64,000 nucleotides of DNA from an uncultured Eubacteriales bacterium (lineage in GTDB: Bacteria > Bacillota > Clostridia > Oscillospirales > QAKW01): positions 1 to 64,000 of the forward strand of contig CABULU010000003.1 of assembly GCA_902492505.1 (NCBI GenBank), in the 5' to 3' direction. The translations under genes and the position numbers were made by a program. Positions 53,689 to 62,349 of the stretch are shown piece by piece. The notes beneath the pieces are model-generated. The model searched no databases and was not told where the DNA came from. It saw only the letters and a list, made by a program, of their open reading frames with translations. Numbering within the stretch: position 1 is the first letter of the stretch; every line of letters starts with the position of its first letter.

Positions 53689-55126
53689 TGCTTTTTTCCT
53701 CGCCTCTTGAGATTTTCTGCTCAAAACGGTTTTTATGCCGCTGCGACGGAACTTCTGTAGGATAGTTCCCGTTAAAGCAGGCGGTGCAAAATCCCTTGCA
53801 GAAACCTCCGGCGGCAATCTTTTCAACGTCGCCTACCGAAAGGTAGCCCAAAGAATCAACACCGATAATTTGGGCGATTTCACCCACTGTGTGATTGTGT
53901 GCAATAAGCATTTCCTCCGAATCGATATCGGTACCGTAATAGCAAGGTTTAATAAAGGGAGGTGCGGAAACGCGCATATGTACTTCCTTCGCACCCGCAT
54001 CGCGCAGCAGCTTTACAATGCGCGCGCTGGTAGTGCCGCGGACTATAGAATCGTCTATAAGAACAACGCGCTTATTCTTAACTACCTCGGAAATGGGGTT
54101 GAGCTTTATGCGCACCTTATCCTCACGTGATTTCTGACCCGGGGCTATAAATGTACGTCCGATATATTTGTTTTTTATAAAGCCCATACCATACGGTATG
54201 CCCGACTGACGGGAAAAACCGATTGCCGCGTCAATACCCGAATCGGGAACGCCGATAACAACATCCGCCTGCACGGGATGCTCCAACGCGAGATATGCGC
54301 CGGCGCGTACGCGCGCGTCATGCACGGATACGCCGTCTACAACCGAATCGGGACGCGCAAAATAAATATATTCAAACACGCATGAAGACTGCTTCACCTT
54401 ATCGCAGTGCTCCTTTATGCTCTCTATGCCGCTGTCGCTGAAGACAACAATCTCACCCGGCTCAAGATCGCGGATAAATTCTGCACCGACAGAGTCAAGC
54501 GCGCACGACTCTGAAGCCACAACATATCTTCCGTCTGACGTCTTGCCGTAGCAAACGGGTCTGAAACCGTTGGGATCGCGAACTGCAATCAGCTTTGACG
54601 GTGACATAATAACAAGCGAATACGCGCCCTTAATACGATTCATCGCATTTTTGACAGCTTCCTCGATAGATGATGCAGTCAGACGCTCTTTTGTTATAAG
54701 ATAACAAATAACCTCGGTGTCGCTTGTGGTATGAAAAATAGATCCGGCAAGCTCCAGTTCACGGCGAAGCTCAAACGAATTTGTAAGATTGCCGTTATGC
54801 GCAAGCGCCATTCTGCCCTTGACATGGTTTACAACCATCGGCTGGGCATTGAGCCTGTCAGCAGTACCCGTTGTACCATAGCGTACATGACCCACGGCAA
54901 TCCTGCCCTCGCCGAGGCTTTCCATTACGCGCGGTGTAAAAACGTCGTTTACAAGACCCGCGTCCTTATAGGATGTAAACAAGCCGTCGTCATTGACGAC
55001 AATACCGCAGCTTTCCTGACCACGGTGCTGAAGCGAAAACAGTCCGTAGTATACCGAACGTGCAACATCTGTGTTTTCCGGACAAAAGATACCGAAAATA
55101 CCGCATTCTTCATGTAAGTTACTCAT
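53681..55126 (-). CDS. purF: Amidophosphoribosyltransferase
   Basis: 481 residues. The committed step: PRPP + Gln to phosphoribosylamine. A short propeptide is followed by the N-terminal nucleophile Cys8 in [11 protein letters not shown]; glutaminase residues RGQESCGI near 35 and GHVRYGTTG near 78; the PRPP loop [26 protein letters not shown] near 355. The Cys-rich tail [13 protein letters not shown] near 445, with earlier cysteines, fits the 4Fe-4S cluster of the Bacillus-type enzyme. ATG 55126. Confidence 0.97.
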   Translation of the reverse strand: MSNLHEECGIFGIFCPENTDVARSVYYGLFSLQHRGQESCGIVVNDDGLFTSYKDAGLVNDVFTPRVMESLGEGRIAVGHVRYGTTGTADRLNAQPMVVNHVKGRMALAHNGNLTNSFELRRELELAGSIFHTTSDTEVICYLITKERLTASSIEEAVKNAMNRIKGAYSLVIMSPSKLIAVRDPNGFRPVCYGKTSDGRYVVASESCALDSVGAEFIRDLEPGEIVVFSDSGIESIKEHCDKVKQSSCVFEYIYFARPDSVVDGVSVHDARVRAGAYLALEHPVQADVVIGVPDSGIDAAIGFSRQSGIPYGMGFIKNKYIGRTFIAPGQKSREDKVRIKLNPISEVVKNKRVVLIDDSIVRGTTSARIVKLLRDAGAKEVHMRVSAPPFIKPCYYGTDIDSEEMLIAHNHTVGEIAQIIGVDSLGYLSVGDVEKIAAGGFCKGFCTACFNGNYPTEVPSQRHKNRFEQKISRGEEKSNG

Positions 55127-55129
55127 GCT

Positions 55130-55843
55130 TTACTCCCCGAAAACTCTCTTCATCATTTCGCTGTACGCTTCCTCAACCCCGCCCATATCACGGCGGAAAC
55201 GGTCCTTGTCCAGCTTTTCGTTTGTCTTGGAATCCCAAAAACGGCAGGTGTCGGGCGAAATCTCGTCCGCCAATACGATTGTACCGTCCGAAGTTTTACC
55301 AAACTCTATTTTGAAATCGACAAGCGTAATGCCTATCTTTTCAAAAAACTCTTTCAAAAACGCATTGATACGGAACGTGTAATCCGAAATCACATTCAGT
55401 TCCTCACGCGTGGACCAGCCGCATGCGATAATGTGATAGTCATTTACCATAGGATCCCCCAGCTCATCGTCTTTATAGCAGAATTCCAGCGTCGGGCAGA
55501 TAAGCTTTGTTCCCTCTTTAACACCGAAACGCTGAGAAAACGAGCCGGCCGCAATATTGCGGACAATTACCTCCAGCGGCACAATAGAAACCTTTTTAAC
55601 AAGTGTCTCACGGTCGCTGAGTTCTTCTACAAAATGGGTGGGAATGCCCGCTTTTTCCGCAAGAAGCTTCATAAGATAATTCGACATGCGGTTATTGACG
55701 ACGCCTTTTCCCGCAATTTCACCCTTTTTAAGACCGTTAAACGCGGTAGCGTCGTCTTTATATGAAACGATACAAAGCTCAGGGTCGTCCGTTGCAAACA
55801 CCTTTTTTGCCTTGCCTTCGTACATTTGCTGCATTTTTTTCAT
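55130..55843 (-). CDS. purC: SAICAR synthetase
   Basis: 237 residues. Joins aspartate to CAIR with [17 protein letters not shown] near 7-20, [34 protein letters not shown] near 28-61, [20 protein letters not shown] near 89-108, and [14 protein letters not shown] near 196 are the family hallmarks. ATG 55843 is 18 bases after purE. Followed after 3 bases by purF. Confidence 0.97.
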   Translation of the reverse strand: MKKMQQMYEGKAKKVFATDDPELCIVSYKDDATAFNGLKKGEIAGKGVVNNRMSNYLMKLLAEKAGIPTHFVEELSDRETLVKKVSIVPLEVIVRNIAAGSFSQRFGVKEGTKLICPTLEFCYKDDELGDPMVNDYHIIACGWSTREELNVISDYTFRINAFLKEFFEKIGITLVDFKIEFGKTSDGTIVLADEISPDTCRFWDSKTNEKLDKDRFRRDMGGVEEAYSEMMKRVFGE

Positions 55844-55861
55844 TGCTTTTTCTCCTTTATT

Positions 55862-56350
55862 TCAGTATTTTTCACTTATTTTCATATCAGCTGCAAGAAT
55901 TTTTTCAACATTTTTTTCACGCTGTGCATTTAGCTTGTCCGCAAGCGCACTGTCTTCAACGGACAGAATCTGAACGGCAAGAAGCGCGGCGTTTGCCGCC
56001 CCGTCAATAGCGACTGTCGCCACAGGCATTCCCGACGGCATCTGAACGGTGGACAGCAGCGCGTCAAGACCGTCAAGCGTTGAAGACTTAACGGGAATTC
56101 CGATGACAGGCAGCGTCGTGCCCGCGGCCATAGCCCCGGCAAGGTGAGCCGCCTTACCCGCCGCGGCAATTATAACGCCAAATTCGCGCGCCCTCGCGTT
56201 CACCGCAAAATCACGTGCCTGAACCGGTGTTCTGTGCGCAGAGTATACATGCACCTCATACGGCACGCCGTATTCTTTGAGCGTATCTATCGCTTTTTCA
56301 ACTACGGGCAGGTCGCTGTCGCTGCCCATGACAATCCCGACTTTTTTCAT
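55862..56350 (-). CDS. purE: N5-carboxyaminoimidazole ribonucleotide mutase (class I PurE)
   Basis: 162 residues from ATG 56350 (GGAGG 5 bases upstream). VGIVMGSDSDLPVVEKA near 3-19, YSAHRTP near 43, AAAGKAAHLAGAMAAGTTLPVIGIPV near 69, and STVQMPSGMPVATVAI near 107 place it in class I, which rearranges N5-CAIR made by PurK. No purK gene is in this operon, so PurK lies elsewhere or AIR carboxylation uses CO2 directly. The longer frame to 56488 would overlap the riboswitch and is rejected. First gene of the operon. Confidence 0.97.
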   Translation of the reverse strand: MKKVGIVMGSDSDLPVVEKAIDTLKEYGVPYEVHVYSAHRTPVQARDFAVNARAREFGVIIAAAGKAAHLAGAMAAGTTLPVIGIPVKSSTLDGLDALLSTVQMPSGMPVATVAIDGAANAALLAVQILSVEDSALADKLNAQREKNVEKILAADMKISEKY

Positions 56351-56374
56351 TAATACCTCCAAAATAATCAAAAA

Positions 56375-56480
56375 CCAAAAAAGGCAGTCCTTTCCCACAG
56401 AAAAGAACTGCCCAGACGGTCGGCAATAAAAAATTTTCCGGTTCCCCTGTGGTATCCACTTATCCGTCAGTAGCCGAAAA
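56375..56480 (-). promoter_or_regulatory. ZTP (pfl) riboswitch with intrinsic terminator controlling the pur operon
   Basis: Minus strand. The aptamer runs from 56476 to 56410: 5' CGGCTACTGACGG, the hairpin GTGGATACCAC with the following AGGGGAACCGG, an A/U-rich linker, and the conserved 3' part GCCGACCGTCTGGGC. GGCAGTTCTTT (56412-56402) then pairs with AAAGGACTGCC (56393-56383), followed by six U. The end of the aptamer overlaps the terminator stem, so ligand binding can block termination. ZTP/ZMP (AICAR nucleotides) builds up when 10-formyl-THF is short, which would switch the operon on. Confidence 0.92.
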
Positions 56481-56495
56481 ATCAACAACGGATAT

Positions 56496-56524
56496 ATTAT
56501 ATAAAATCGTCAATATATTGTCAA
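56496..56524 (-). promoter_or_regulatory. Consensus sigma-A promoter of the purine superoperon
   Basis: A perfect TTGACA (56524-56519), 17 bases, and a perfect TATAAT (56501-56496). Transcription would start near 56489, just before the ZTP aptamer. Confidence 0.92.
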
Positions 56525-56552
56525 GCAAATAACCGTTATTTCGTCAAAAAAA

Positions 56553-56574
56553 GAGCATACCAAAAGGTATGCCC
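56553..56574 (-). terminator. Terminator of the 246-residue membrane protein gene
   Basis: On the minus strand GGGCATACC, loop TTTT, GGTATGCTC (one G-U), followed by seven U, 6 bases after the upstream stop codon. Confidence 0.88.
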
Positions 56575-56580
56575 GGAATG

Positions 56581-57321
56581 CTATTGATTTTGTGCATCTT
56601 CGTTTCGGTTTTCATGCAAGTCGGAATCCGAAGATACGGCTGATGTACCGGCAGAGCCGCAATTTTGCTGTGCGGCAGCCCACGCCTGTGCGGCGGCACG
56701 CTGCTCACACCAAAGCTGATAACCGCTCTTTTTATTGCGTATCGAAAAAAGCAAAAACGGCATCGTAACGGGTATAATCACTGAAAGCACAAGAAACAGT
56801 ACCGCATTGGACGGCACGTATTCCTTGTAAACCGCATACAGAGAAATAAGCGTAAATATCAGCAAAGCAACAGTACAGCCAATCTGCACGAGCAAAAACG
56901 GCACGGCCATAAAAATAAACATAACCGCCTCGCCGCCGGCAAAACCGATTACAGCGGACATTCCCAAAAAAACGCACGCAAACACACCCGATACCAATGC
57001 GACCGACGCTAAAACGACCATGCGCACGGCATAGCTCGTTTTCTTGTTCATGGTTGCCGATATATCGTCATAAATTTTGCCTAAAATATAAGAATCAGCA
57101 ACAGGAATAAATGCCAGAAACGCATTTTTTATACCGCGTTTTTTAGCAAGAGTATAGAGCGCAATACTCTCAAAAACAAACATAACAACAGCGATAAGCA
57201 AAGACGCCAGCACAAGCGACGACAAAACTCCTAAAACAGCATCAAGCGCGCCGGTATAGGGATTGTAAAAAGAATTATAGTAATTATAATAATCTCCGTA
57301 ATTACCGCCGAAAGGAATCAT
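56581..57321 (-). CDS. Membrane protein of unknown function
   Basis: 246 residues. A Tyr/Asn-rich N-terminus (NYGDYYNYYNSFYNPY, residues 7-22) precedes five or so membrane helices (about 30-55, 62-80, 98-125, 132-165, 172-195) and a hydrophilic Ala/Gln/Asp-rich tail. The segment KKRGIKNAFLAFIPVADSYILGKIYD near 60-85 resembles a loop seen in small integral membrane proteins of Clostridia (zinc-ribbon/DUF-type), but no family can be named. ATG 57321 is 12 bases after the 97-residue gene, with which it is cotranscribed. Confidence 0.65.
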   Translation of the reverse strand: MIPFGGNYGDYYNYYNSFYNPYTGALDAVLGVLSSLVLASLLIAVVMFVFESIALYTLAKKRGIKNAFLAFIPVADSYILGKIYDDISATMNKKTSYAVRMVVLASVALVSGVFACVFLGMSAVIGFAGGEAVMFIFMAVPFLLVQIGCTVALLIFTLISLYAVYKEYVPSNAVLFLVLSVIIPVTMPFLLFSIRNKKSGYQLWCEQRAAAQAWAAAQQNCGSAGTSAVSSDSDLHENRNEDAQNQ

Positions 57322-57333
57322 AAATTTTTCTCC

Positions 57334-57627
57334 TTATTTTTTATCTTTAAGCGCACGGGTCAGCCATATAAGACCGATATCCAGCGCCTCATAAAGACTG
57401 TTCTTTTCTCCTCTTTTCAGCAGTCGCTCCATAGGCGGCAACGACTCATCTGTGAGCAGCAGCTCGACAGATACCTTTGTCGGGATATCGTTTGCGTCAG
57501 AACTCAGAATAGTGATAAAAATAATATGAGTCTGCGACGGATCGCCGAAATAGATATAGTTTTTACTGCGCACAAGAGGCAGACCTTTATATGTGAAATA
57601 CGGTGACTTATCGTTTTTTGCTGCCAT
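57334..57627 (-). CDS. Small conserved-looking protein of unknown function
   Basis: 97 residues, soluble. It begins AAKNDKSPYFTYKGLPLVRSKNYIYFGD, has a hydrophobic strand HIIFITILSS, and ends in an amphipathic helix SLYEALDIGLIWLTRALK. The composition and ordered pattern look like a real small protein, and the promoter and GGAG-type site before ATG 57627 are good. I do not recognise its family. It heads a two-gene unit with the membrane protein and is divergent from pcrA. Confidence 0.68.
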   Translation of the reverse strand: MAAKNDKSPYFTYKGLPLVRSKNYIYFGDPSQTHIIFITILSSDANDIPTKVSVELLLTDESLPPMERLLKRGEKNSLYEALDIGLIWLTRALKDKK

Positions 57628-57672
57628 TTGAAATTACTCCTTCAGTTATAAATCAATTAATAATTATACAAA

Positions 57673-57701
57673 ATGATATCACATTTATGCCGCTTTGTAA
57701 A
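57673..57701 (-). promoter_or_regulatory. Promoter of the 97-residue/membrane protein unit
   Basis: Minus-strand TTTACA (57701-57696), a 17-base spacer, and TATCAT (57678-57673). Confidence 0.5.
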
Positions 57702-57731
57702 GTGCTGTATCCAAAAGAAAAAAATTACTTA

Positions 57732-57760
57732 TTGAGTATAGACGTAATTTATGTTACAAT
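57732..57760 (+). promoter_or_regulatory. Promoter of pcrA
   Basis: TTGAGT (57732-57737), a 17-base spacer, and TACAAT (57755-57760), with an extended TGT before the -10; 27 bases before the ATG. Confidence 0.68.
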
Positions 57761-57787
57761 ACAAAAAGTAACTTTCGGAGGATAAAA

Positions 57788-60025
57788 ATGCAGGCAACAA
57801 AAATACACGCGCAGTTAGATAAAATGAACGATATGCAAAAAAAAGCGGCTCTGCACACAGAGGGTGCTCTTTTAATACTCGCCGGTGCGGGAAGCGGAAA
57901 AACCACGGTGCTTATAAGCCGTATTGCCAACATACTTGCGCAGGGACTTTGCTATCCGTCAAATATACTCGCCATAACATTTACCAACAAGGCCGCAAAG
58001 GAGCTCGTTTCAAGAATTGACAGCCTGATAGGTGAAGACGGAAGCGGAGTATGGGCTTCCACTTTTCACAGCTTCTGCGCAAAGGTACTGCGCAGAAATA
58101 TTGATACGCTCGGCTACTCAAGCGACTTTTCCATTTTTGACACGGACGACTCGCTGCGCATTATAAAGTCGGCGCAAAAGGAAATGGGCATAGACCCGCA
58201 GATACTTGCGCCGCGCGCCGTGCTCAGCCGCATATCGCGCTGCAAGGATTGCCGCATATCTCCCGACGAATATACCGAAAACTTCGGAAATGATACCTAC
58301 AACAACGATATATGCCGTCTTTATACTGAATATGAAAAGCAACTGAAGCGCTCAAACGCACTTGATTTTGACGATATAATTCTAAAGACCGTTGAGCTTT
58401 TTGAAACAAGCAATGAAATTCTGAATTACTATTCAAACAAGTTTAAATACATAATGGTGGACGAATATCAGGATACAAACCCGCTTCAGTTCAGACTTAT
58501 CGAGCTGCTCCAGACAGTACACGGTAACCTTTGTGTTGTCGGCGACGATGACCAGAGTATCTACAAATTCCGCGGTGCAACAATAGAAAATATACTGTCC
58601 TTTGAAAAAAAATTCAAAAACGCCGTCGTTATACGGCTTGAACAGAATTACCGCTCAACAGGCAACATACTGAACGCCGCAAATAACGTAATATCAAACA
58701 ACAGCGAGCGGAAAGGAAAAACGCTTTGGACGGCGGCTGGTGACGGCGAGCCGATTTATGAAAACAGGCTGGACGATGAATATCAGGAAAGTCTGTTTAT
58801 AGCCGACACCGTTCTCGACTCGGTTGCGTCGCAGGGAATGAATTACGGCGACTTTGCTGTTCTTTACCGCACAAACGCACAGTCAAACGCCATTGAACAG
58901 ACATTTGTCAAGGGCGGGGTCCCCTATAAAATCATCGGCGGCATGCGCTTTTACGAGCGAAAGGAAATCAAGGATATTCTCGCTTATATGTATCTTGTTC
59001 ACAACACAAGCGACGATTTGCGACTTATCAGAATAATAAATGAGCCTAAAAGAAAAATAGGTCAGGCAACGCTTGAAACACTCCGCACTCTTGCCGCGCA
59101 GAACGCTGTATCCGTATTTGACATTGCCAAGGCTGCCGAAAGCTTTCCCGAGCTTACGCGCAGTGCTGCAAGGCTTCAAAAATTTTCGGAGTTGATCGAC
59201 TCGCTTATCTTAGAAAAAGACACGCTTCCGTTAAGTGAACTTATAAAGGATATATCAGTACGCAGCGGATACATAGCAATGCTTGAAGCGGAAAATACAG
59301 AAGAGGCACGCGACAGGGTAAACAATATTGCAGAGCTTGTATCGACCGCGGCAGTGTTCGAAACACAGAGCGATGAGCCAACCCTCGGAGCATTTTTGGA
59401 GGAGATAGCGCTGATGACCGATATTGATAACCTGGACGACAGCAGCGACCGCGTAGTGTTAATGACGCTGCACAGCGCCAAAGGTCTGGAATTTGACAAC
59501 GTATTTATCGCAGGAGCCGAGGAAGGGCTGTTTCCCGGTCAGAGAAGCATTGAGTCGCAGGAGGAGTTGGAGGAGGAGCGCAGACTCATGTACGTCGGCA
59601 TTACCCGCGCCAAAAAGAGACTGTACATTACGCACACGCAGAGAAGGACAATTTACGGCATGACTAAATACAATCAGCCGTCAAGATTTTTAAACGAAAT
59701 ACCCAAAGAGATTATAAAGCCGCTGTACAGCAAAGATAAGCCGGCGCAGACAATGTCGCCGTCTGCATACGGTTTCGGCAGCAATGTGAGCATTAAGCAT
59801 GTTGATTTAAATTCTTTTGCGCAAATACGAAAGCCTGTAAACAACGCTAAAACCGAAAACGGCGCATCATTTAATATAGGAGAGCGCGTCGTACACAAGA
59901 CGTTCGGCACAGGAACACTTCTTTCAAAAAAGCCTATGGGCGGAGACACGCTGCTTGAAATAAATTTTGATAAAGTCGGCGTTAAAAAGATCATGGCAAA
60001 CTTTGCAAAGCTTACAAAAGAATAA
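57788..60025 (+). CDS. pcrA: ATP-dependent DNA helicase PcrA/UvrD
   Basis: 745 residues. A superfamily 1A 3'-5' helicase for repair and replication-fork maintenance. MNDMQKKAALHTEGALLILAGAGSGKTTVLISRIANIL near 13-50 (Q motif and Walker A GAGSGKT), VDEYQDTNPLQFRLIELL near 223 (motif II), GDDDQSIYKFRGA near 250 (motif III), LEQNYRSTGNILNAANNVI near 281 (motif IV), LMTLHSAKGLEFDNVFIAG near 558 (motif V) and RRLMYVGITRAKKRLY near 598 (motif VI). A PcrA-type C-terminal Tudor-like end FNIGERVVHKTFGTGTLLSKK is present. GGAG before ATG 57788. No ligA gene follows, unlike Bacillus pcrA-ligA. Confidence 0.96.
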   Translation: MQATKIHAQLDKMNDMQKKAALHTEGALLILAGAGSGKTTVLISRIANILAQGLCYPSNILAITFTNKAAKELVSRIDSLIGEDGSGVWASTFHSFCAKVLRRNIDTLGYSSDFSIFDTDDSLRIIKSAQKEMGIDPQILAPRAVLSRISRCKDCRISPDEYTENFGNDTYNNDICRLYTEYEKQLKRSNALDFDDIILKTVELFETSNEILNYYSNKFKYIMVDEYQDTNPLQFRLIELLQTVHGNLCVVGDDDQSIYKFRGATIENILSFEKKFKNAVVIRLEQNYRSTGNILNAANNVISNNSERKGKTLWTAAGDGEPIYENRLDDEYQESLFIADTVLDSVASQGMNYGDFAVLYRTNAQSNAIEQTFVKGGVPYKIIGGMRFYERKEIKDILAYMYLVHNTSDDLRLIRIINEPKRKIGQATLETLRTLAAQNAVSVFDIAKAAESFPELTRSAARLQKFSELIDSLILEKDTLPLSELIKDISVRSGYIAMLEAENTEEARDRVNNIAELVSTAAVFETQSDEPTLGAFLEEIALMTDIDNLDDSSDRVVLMTLHSAKGLEFDNVFIAGAEEGLFPGQRSIESQEELEEERRLMYVGITRAKKRLYITHTQRRTIYGMTKYNQPSRFLNEIPKEIIKPLYSKDKPAQTMSPSAYGFGSNVSIKHVDLNSFAQIRKPVNNAKTENGASFNIGERVVHKTFGTGTLLSKKPMGGDTLLEINFDKVGVKKIMANFAKLTKE

Positions 60026-60027
60026 AG

Positions 60028-60065
60028 AAAGGTTCCCCGCCGCAAATTTGCGGCGGGGAACCTTT
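60028..60065 (+). terminator. Perfect-palindrome terminator after pcrA
   Basis: A 38-base palindrome with 19-base arms: AAAGGTTCCCCGCCGC at one end, its complement at the other, AAATTT in the centre, followed by TT. It serves pcrA and the convergent gene at 60095. Confidence 0.9.
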
Positions 60066-60094
60066 TTATAGAACAATAATACAAAGTTTAGACT

Positions 60095-61138
60095 TTATAA
60101 TCCGAGCATTTTTCGCATTTCAAGGCGTCGACGCTCCCGCTCGCGCTCCATTAACCGCGCCATCGCGTCACCCATTGTACGCCATGCAAGATCCGGCTGC
60201 TTTGCACGGTAGTCATTTCCCTCCGAACCGCGGTAGCCCCAATACAAAATAGTACGCGCGCCCGCATCATAAGCCGCATCAGCGGCGTAAACCATATCCT
60301 CCTCGGTTCCCGCAGGAATGGCATAACCCTGAATCCAAATATTGTGATCCTTCCCGTATCTGTCGCAAACATCGAGACATTTGCGGGTATCTTCATATAC
60401 CTTTTTATACACGTCAACTCCGGTTTTTGGATTTTTACTGCTCACCCAGTACGGGTCTGTACCGATATTGTCCATTGTAGGCAGCTTACCGAGAATATCT
60501 ATATTGTCAAGACTTACACCAATATTCTGATGCGACATTACACAAACGATATTTTCCATTCCCTTAGAAGAGGCATACGCAGTAACCGTTTTAAAATAAT
60601 TCTGAATTGTCCACTCCTGAAAATCAAAGCAGTCCTTATCCGGGATTACAGGCATTTCACGGTTATAGCGCTCTTTAAACAGCTTTTTACAACGCGGGCA
60701 GGCGCAGCTAAACTTTTCTCCCTCCTTTGCAGGCAGGTTCGGCTCGTCCCAGAAAATTTTCCTGCCGCCGCACTCGTACACCTTATCAATCCATTCCTTT
60801 GTCCAGTCTACAAAACGCTCATGATTGTAGCAGACATTTATAGGTCTTATGTCTCCGTTTGAATAGTACTGGTGAGCATCCGGATAATAGCAAAGAAAAT
60901 GCGAGGTGTCTCCGGGCGTTCCGTTCAATCCCCAGTTGTCAACCCACAGCTCCAGTCCGAGGTCTGTTGTCATTGAAAATATCTCTTTCATGACGTTAGG
61001 ACTGCGGTTCCAGTCATTGTGAGAAAACATATGCACGACAAGATTAAAGTGATGCTCCAAAATATCCTTCATATCAGCTTCCGCACGGGACAAAAGTCTG
61101 TTGCCATGATAAGCCACACCTAATTTTAACGGTTTCAT
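60095..61138 (-). CDS. TIM-barrel-like protein, putative glycoside hydrolase or sugar-processing enzyme
   Basis: 347 residues from ATG 61138 (AGGAGG 8 bases upstream). The pattern KLGVAYHGNRLLSRAEADMKDILEHHFNLVVHMFSHNDW, GLELWVDNWGLNGTPGD near 62, DEPNLP near 137, CACPRCKKLFKERYN near 150, MSHQNIG near 200, IGTDPYW near 226, and WIQGYAIPAGTEEDMVYAADAAYDAGARTILYWGYRGSEG near 267-306 looks like a (beta/alpha)8 barrel with acidic residues at strand ends, as in glycoside hydrolases. I cannot name its family. It lies downstream of a Gfo/Idh oxidoreductase with an AraC regulator opposite, suggesting catabolism of a specific glycoside. Confidence 0.65.
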   Translation of the reverse strand: MKPLKLGVAYHGNRLLSRAEADMKDILEHHFNLVVHMFSHNDWNRSPNVMKEIFSMTTDLGLELWVDNWGLNGTPGDTSHFLCYYPDAHQYYSNGDIRPINVCYNHERFVDWTKEWIDKVYECGGRKIFWDEPNLPAKEGEKFSCACPRCKKLFKERYNREMPVIPDKDCFDFQEWTIQNYFKTVTAYASSKGMENIVCVMSHQNIGVSLDNIDILGKLPTMDNIGTDPYWVSSKNPKTGVDVYKKVYEDTRKCLDVCDRYGKDHNIWIQGYAIPAGTEEDMVYAADAAYDAGARTILYWGYRGSEGNDYRAKQPDLAWRTMGDAMARLMERERERRRLEMRKMLGL

Positions 61139-61202
61139 TTCATGCTCCTCCTGAAATAGATTTATTATGTATGATTTTTGATTAAAACAATAAATGAAGT
61201 TG

Positions 61203-62237
61203 TTACACTTTTGGATATTCAATTGTTACAGTTCTGTCTTGTGCTGCCGACTGCACCGTTGCACAGCATACGGCGACAGTATTGGCGCCCTCTTTCGGCA
61301 TAACGGGAGACGGTTTACCGTTTACAAGCGCGTCTACAAACAGGTCTATCTCCGCACCGACATTATGGCTGTTAATATCAACAGGAAGCTTTTGCGGTTT
61401 TGTATAGGACACTTTACCGTCGGGCAGCGGCTCGTCTACCGTATAAAGTGATATTTCCGGCGAAGAATTGTCACAAATTATAGTTCCCTTGGTACCGTAA
61501 AGTACAGTGCGCATTGTATAGTCACGACGGCATCCCGTAGAAACAAACACCTTGCCTATGACGTTATTCGGGAATTTATAAATACCGATTGTACAGTCAT
61601 CTGTCGGCCAATCAATCATACATTTATGATTAGAATACGCCGTAACCTCCGTCGGATCTCCCGCTATCCAGCGCAAAAGGTCAACGGCGTGACAGCCGCC
61701 GCCTATAAAGCCGCTGCGCTCAGGCGTTTTGCGCCATGAATTTTTACCCTCGGCCTTTTCATAGTTATGCGCATATTCGCTTTCCACAAAAAACAGCTCG
61801 CCTATCCTGCCGCTTTCCACAATTTCCTTTGCCAAAATAAATGCGGGAGTACAGCGGCAAACCTGACCTATCATAAGCATATTTCCGGTTTCCTGCTGTA
61901 CGCGCATCATCTCCTCGCATTCCTGCGTATTAAGCGCCATCGGCTTTTCACACAACACATGCTTACCGGTGCGCAGAAACGCCGCTGTCATTTCAAGATG
62001 CAGCTGGTCAGGCGTTACAATAATAACAGCGTCAATGTCATTTGAGTTTACAAGCTGTCTGTAATCGGTAACGGCAACCGGGATGTCATACTTTTCCTTT
62101 GCCTCGGAAAGCGCATTTTCATCTGTATCGCAGACTGCAACAAGACTGGCGTTTTTATTATTTACAACGCCTTTCATATGGGAGAGACCCATAGGACTTG
62201 CACCTATAACGGCAATATTCAATTTTTCGGATTTCAC
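61203..62237 (-). CDS. Gfo/Idh/MocA family oxidoreductase
   Basis: About 344 residues. An NAD(P)-dependent sugar or inositol dehydrogenase type: NIAVIGASPMGLSHMKGV (Rossmann, near 6-23), VTPDQLHLEMTAAFLRTGKHVLCEKPMALNTQE near 74-106 (EKPMA with the catalytic Lys), and the GGGCHAVDLLRWIAG motif near 180 (His/Asp pair). The substrate is unknown. The start is uncertain: GTG 62237 leaves the usual short lead before NIAVIG and has GGTG 5 bases upstream; GTG 62246 and GTG 62249 are alternatives. It is transcribed towards the TIM-barrel gene, from a promoter divergent to the AraC gene. Confidence 0.9.
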   Translation of the reverse strand: MKSEKLNIAVIGASPMGLSHMKGVVNNKNASLVAVCDTDENALSEAKEKYDIPVAVTDYRQLVNSNDIDAVIIVTPDQLHLEMTAAFLRTGKHVLCEKPMALNTQECEEMMRVQQETGNMLMIGQVCRCTPAFILAKEIVESGRIGELFFVESEYAHNYEKAEGKNSWRKTPERSGFIGGGCHAVDLLRWIAGDPTEVTAYSNHKCMIDWPTDDCTIGIYKFPNNVIGKVFVSTGCRRDYTMRTVLYGTKGTIICDNSSPEISLYTVDEPLPDGKVSYTKPQKLPVDINSHNVGAEIDLFVDALVNGKPSPVMPKEGANTVAVCCATVQSAAQDRTVTIEYPKV

Positions 62238-62269
62238 ACAAAGCACCACACTTTCTTAAATTTAATTAA

Positions 62270-62298
62270 ATTATAGCAATTACCTATTGACAACTCAA
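62270..62298 (-). promoter_or_regulatory. Promoter of the Gfo/Idh-TIM-barrel unit
   Basis: Minus-strand TTGAGT (62298-62293), a 17-base spacer, and TATAAT (62275-62270). Confidence 0.68.
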
Positions 62299-62300
62299 TA
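62285..62300. promoter_or_regulatory. Inverted repeat between the divergent AraC and Gfo/Idh genes
   Basis: TATTGA (62285-62290), CAAC, TCAATA (62295-62300). It overlaps the -35 of the Gfo/Idh promoter and the TTGACA (62287-62292) that may serve the AraC gene on the plus strand; a possible AraC site. Confidence 0.35.
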
Positions 62301-62349
62301 TAAAAATGTTTGAATAAATATACAATTTGTTGTTTTGGGAAGTGGTTTG

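Noticed and set aside
56351..56488. N-terminal extension of PurE by 46 residues
   Set aside because: The region is the ZTP riboswitch and terminator; a strong ribosome site precedes ATG 56350.
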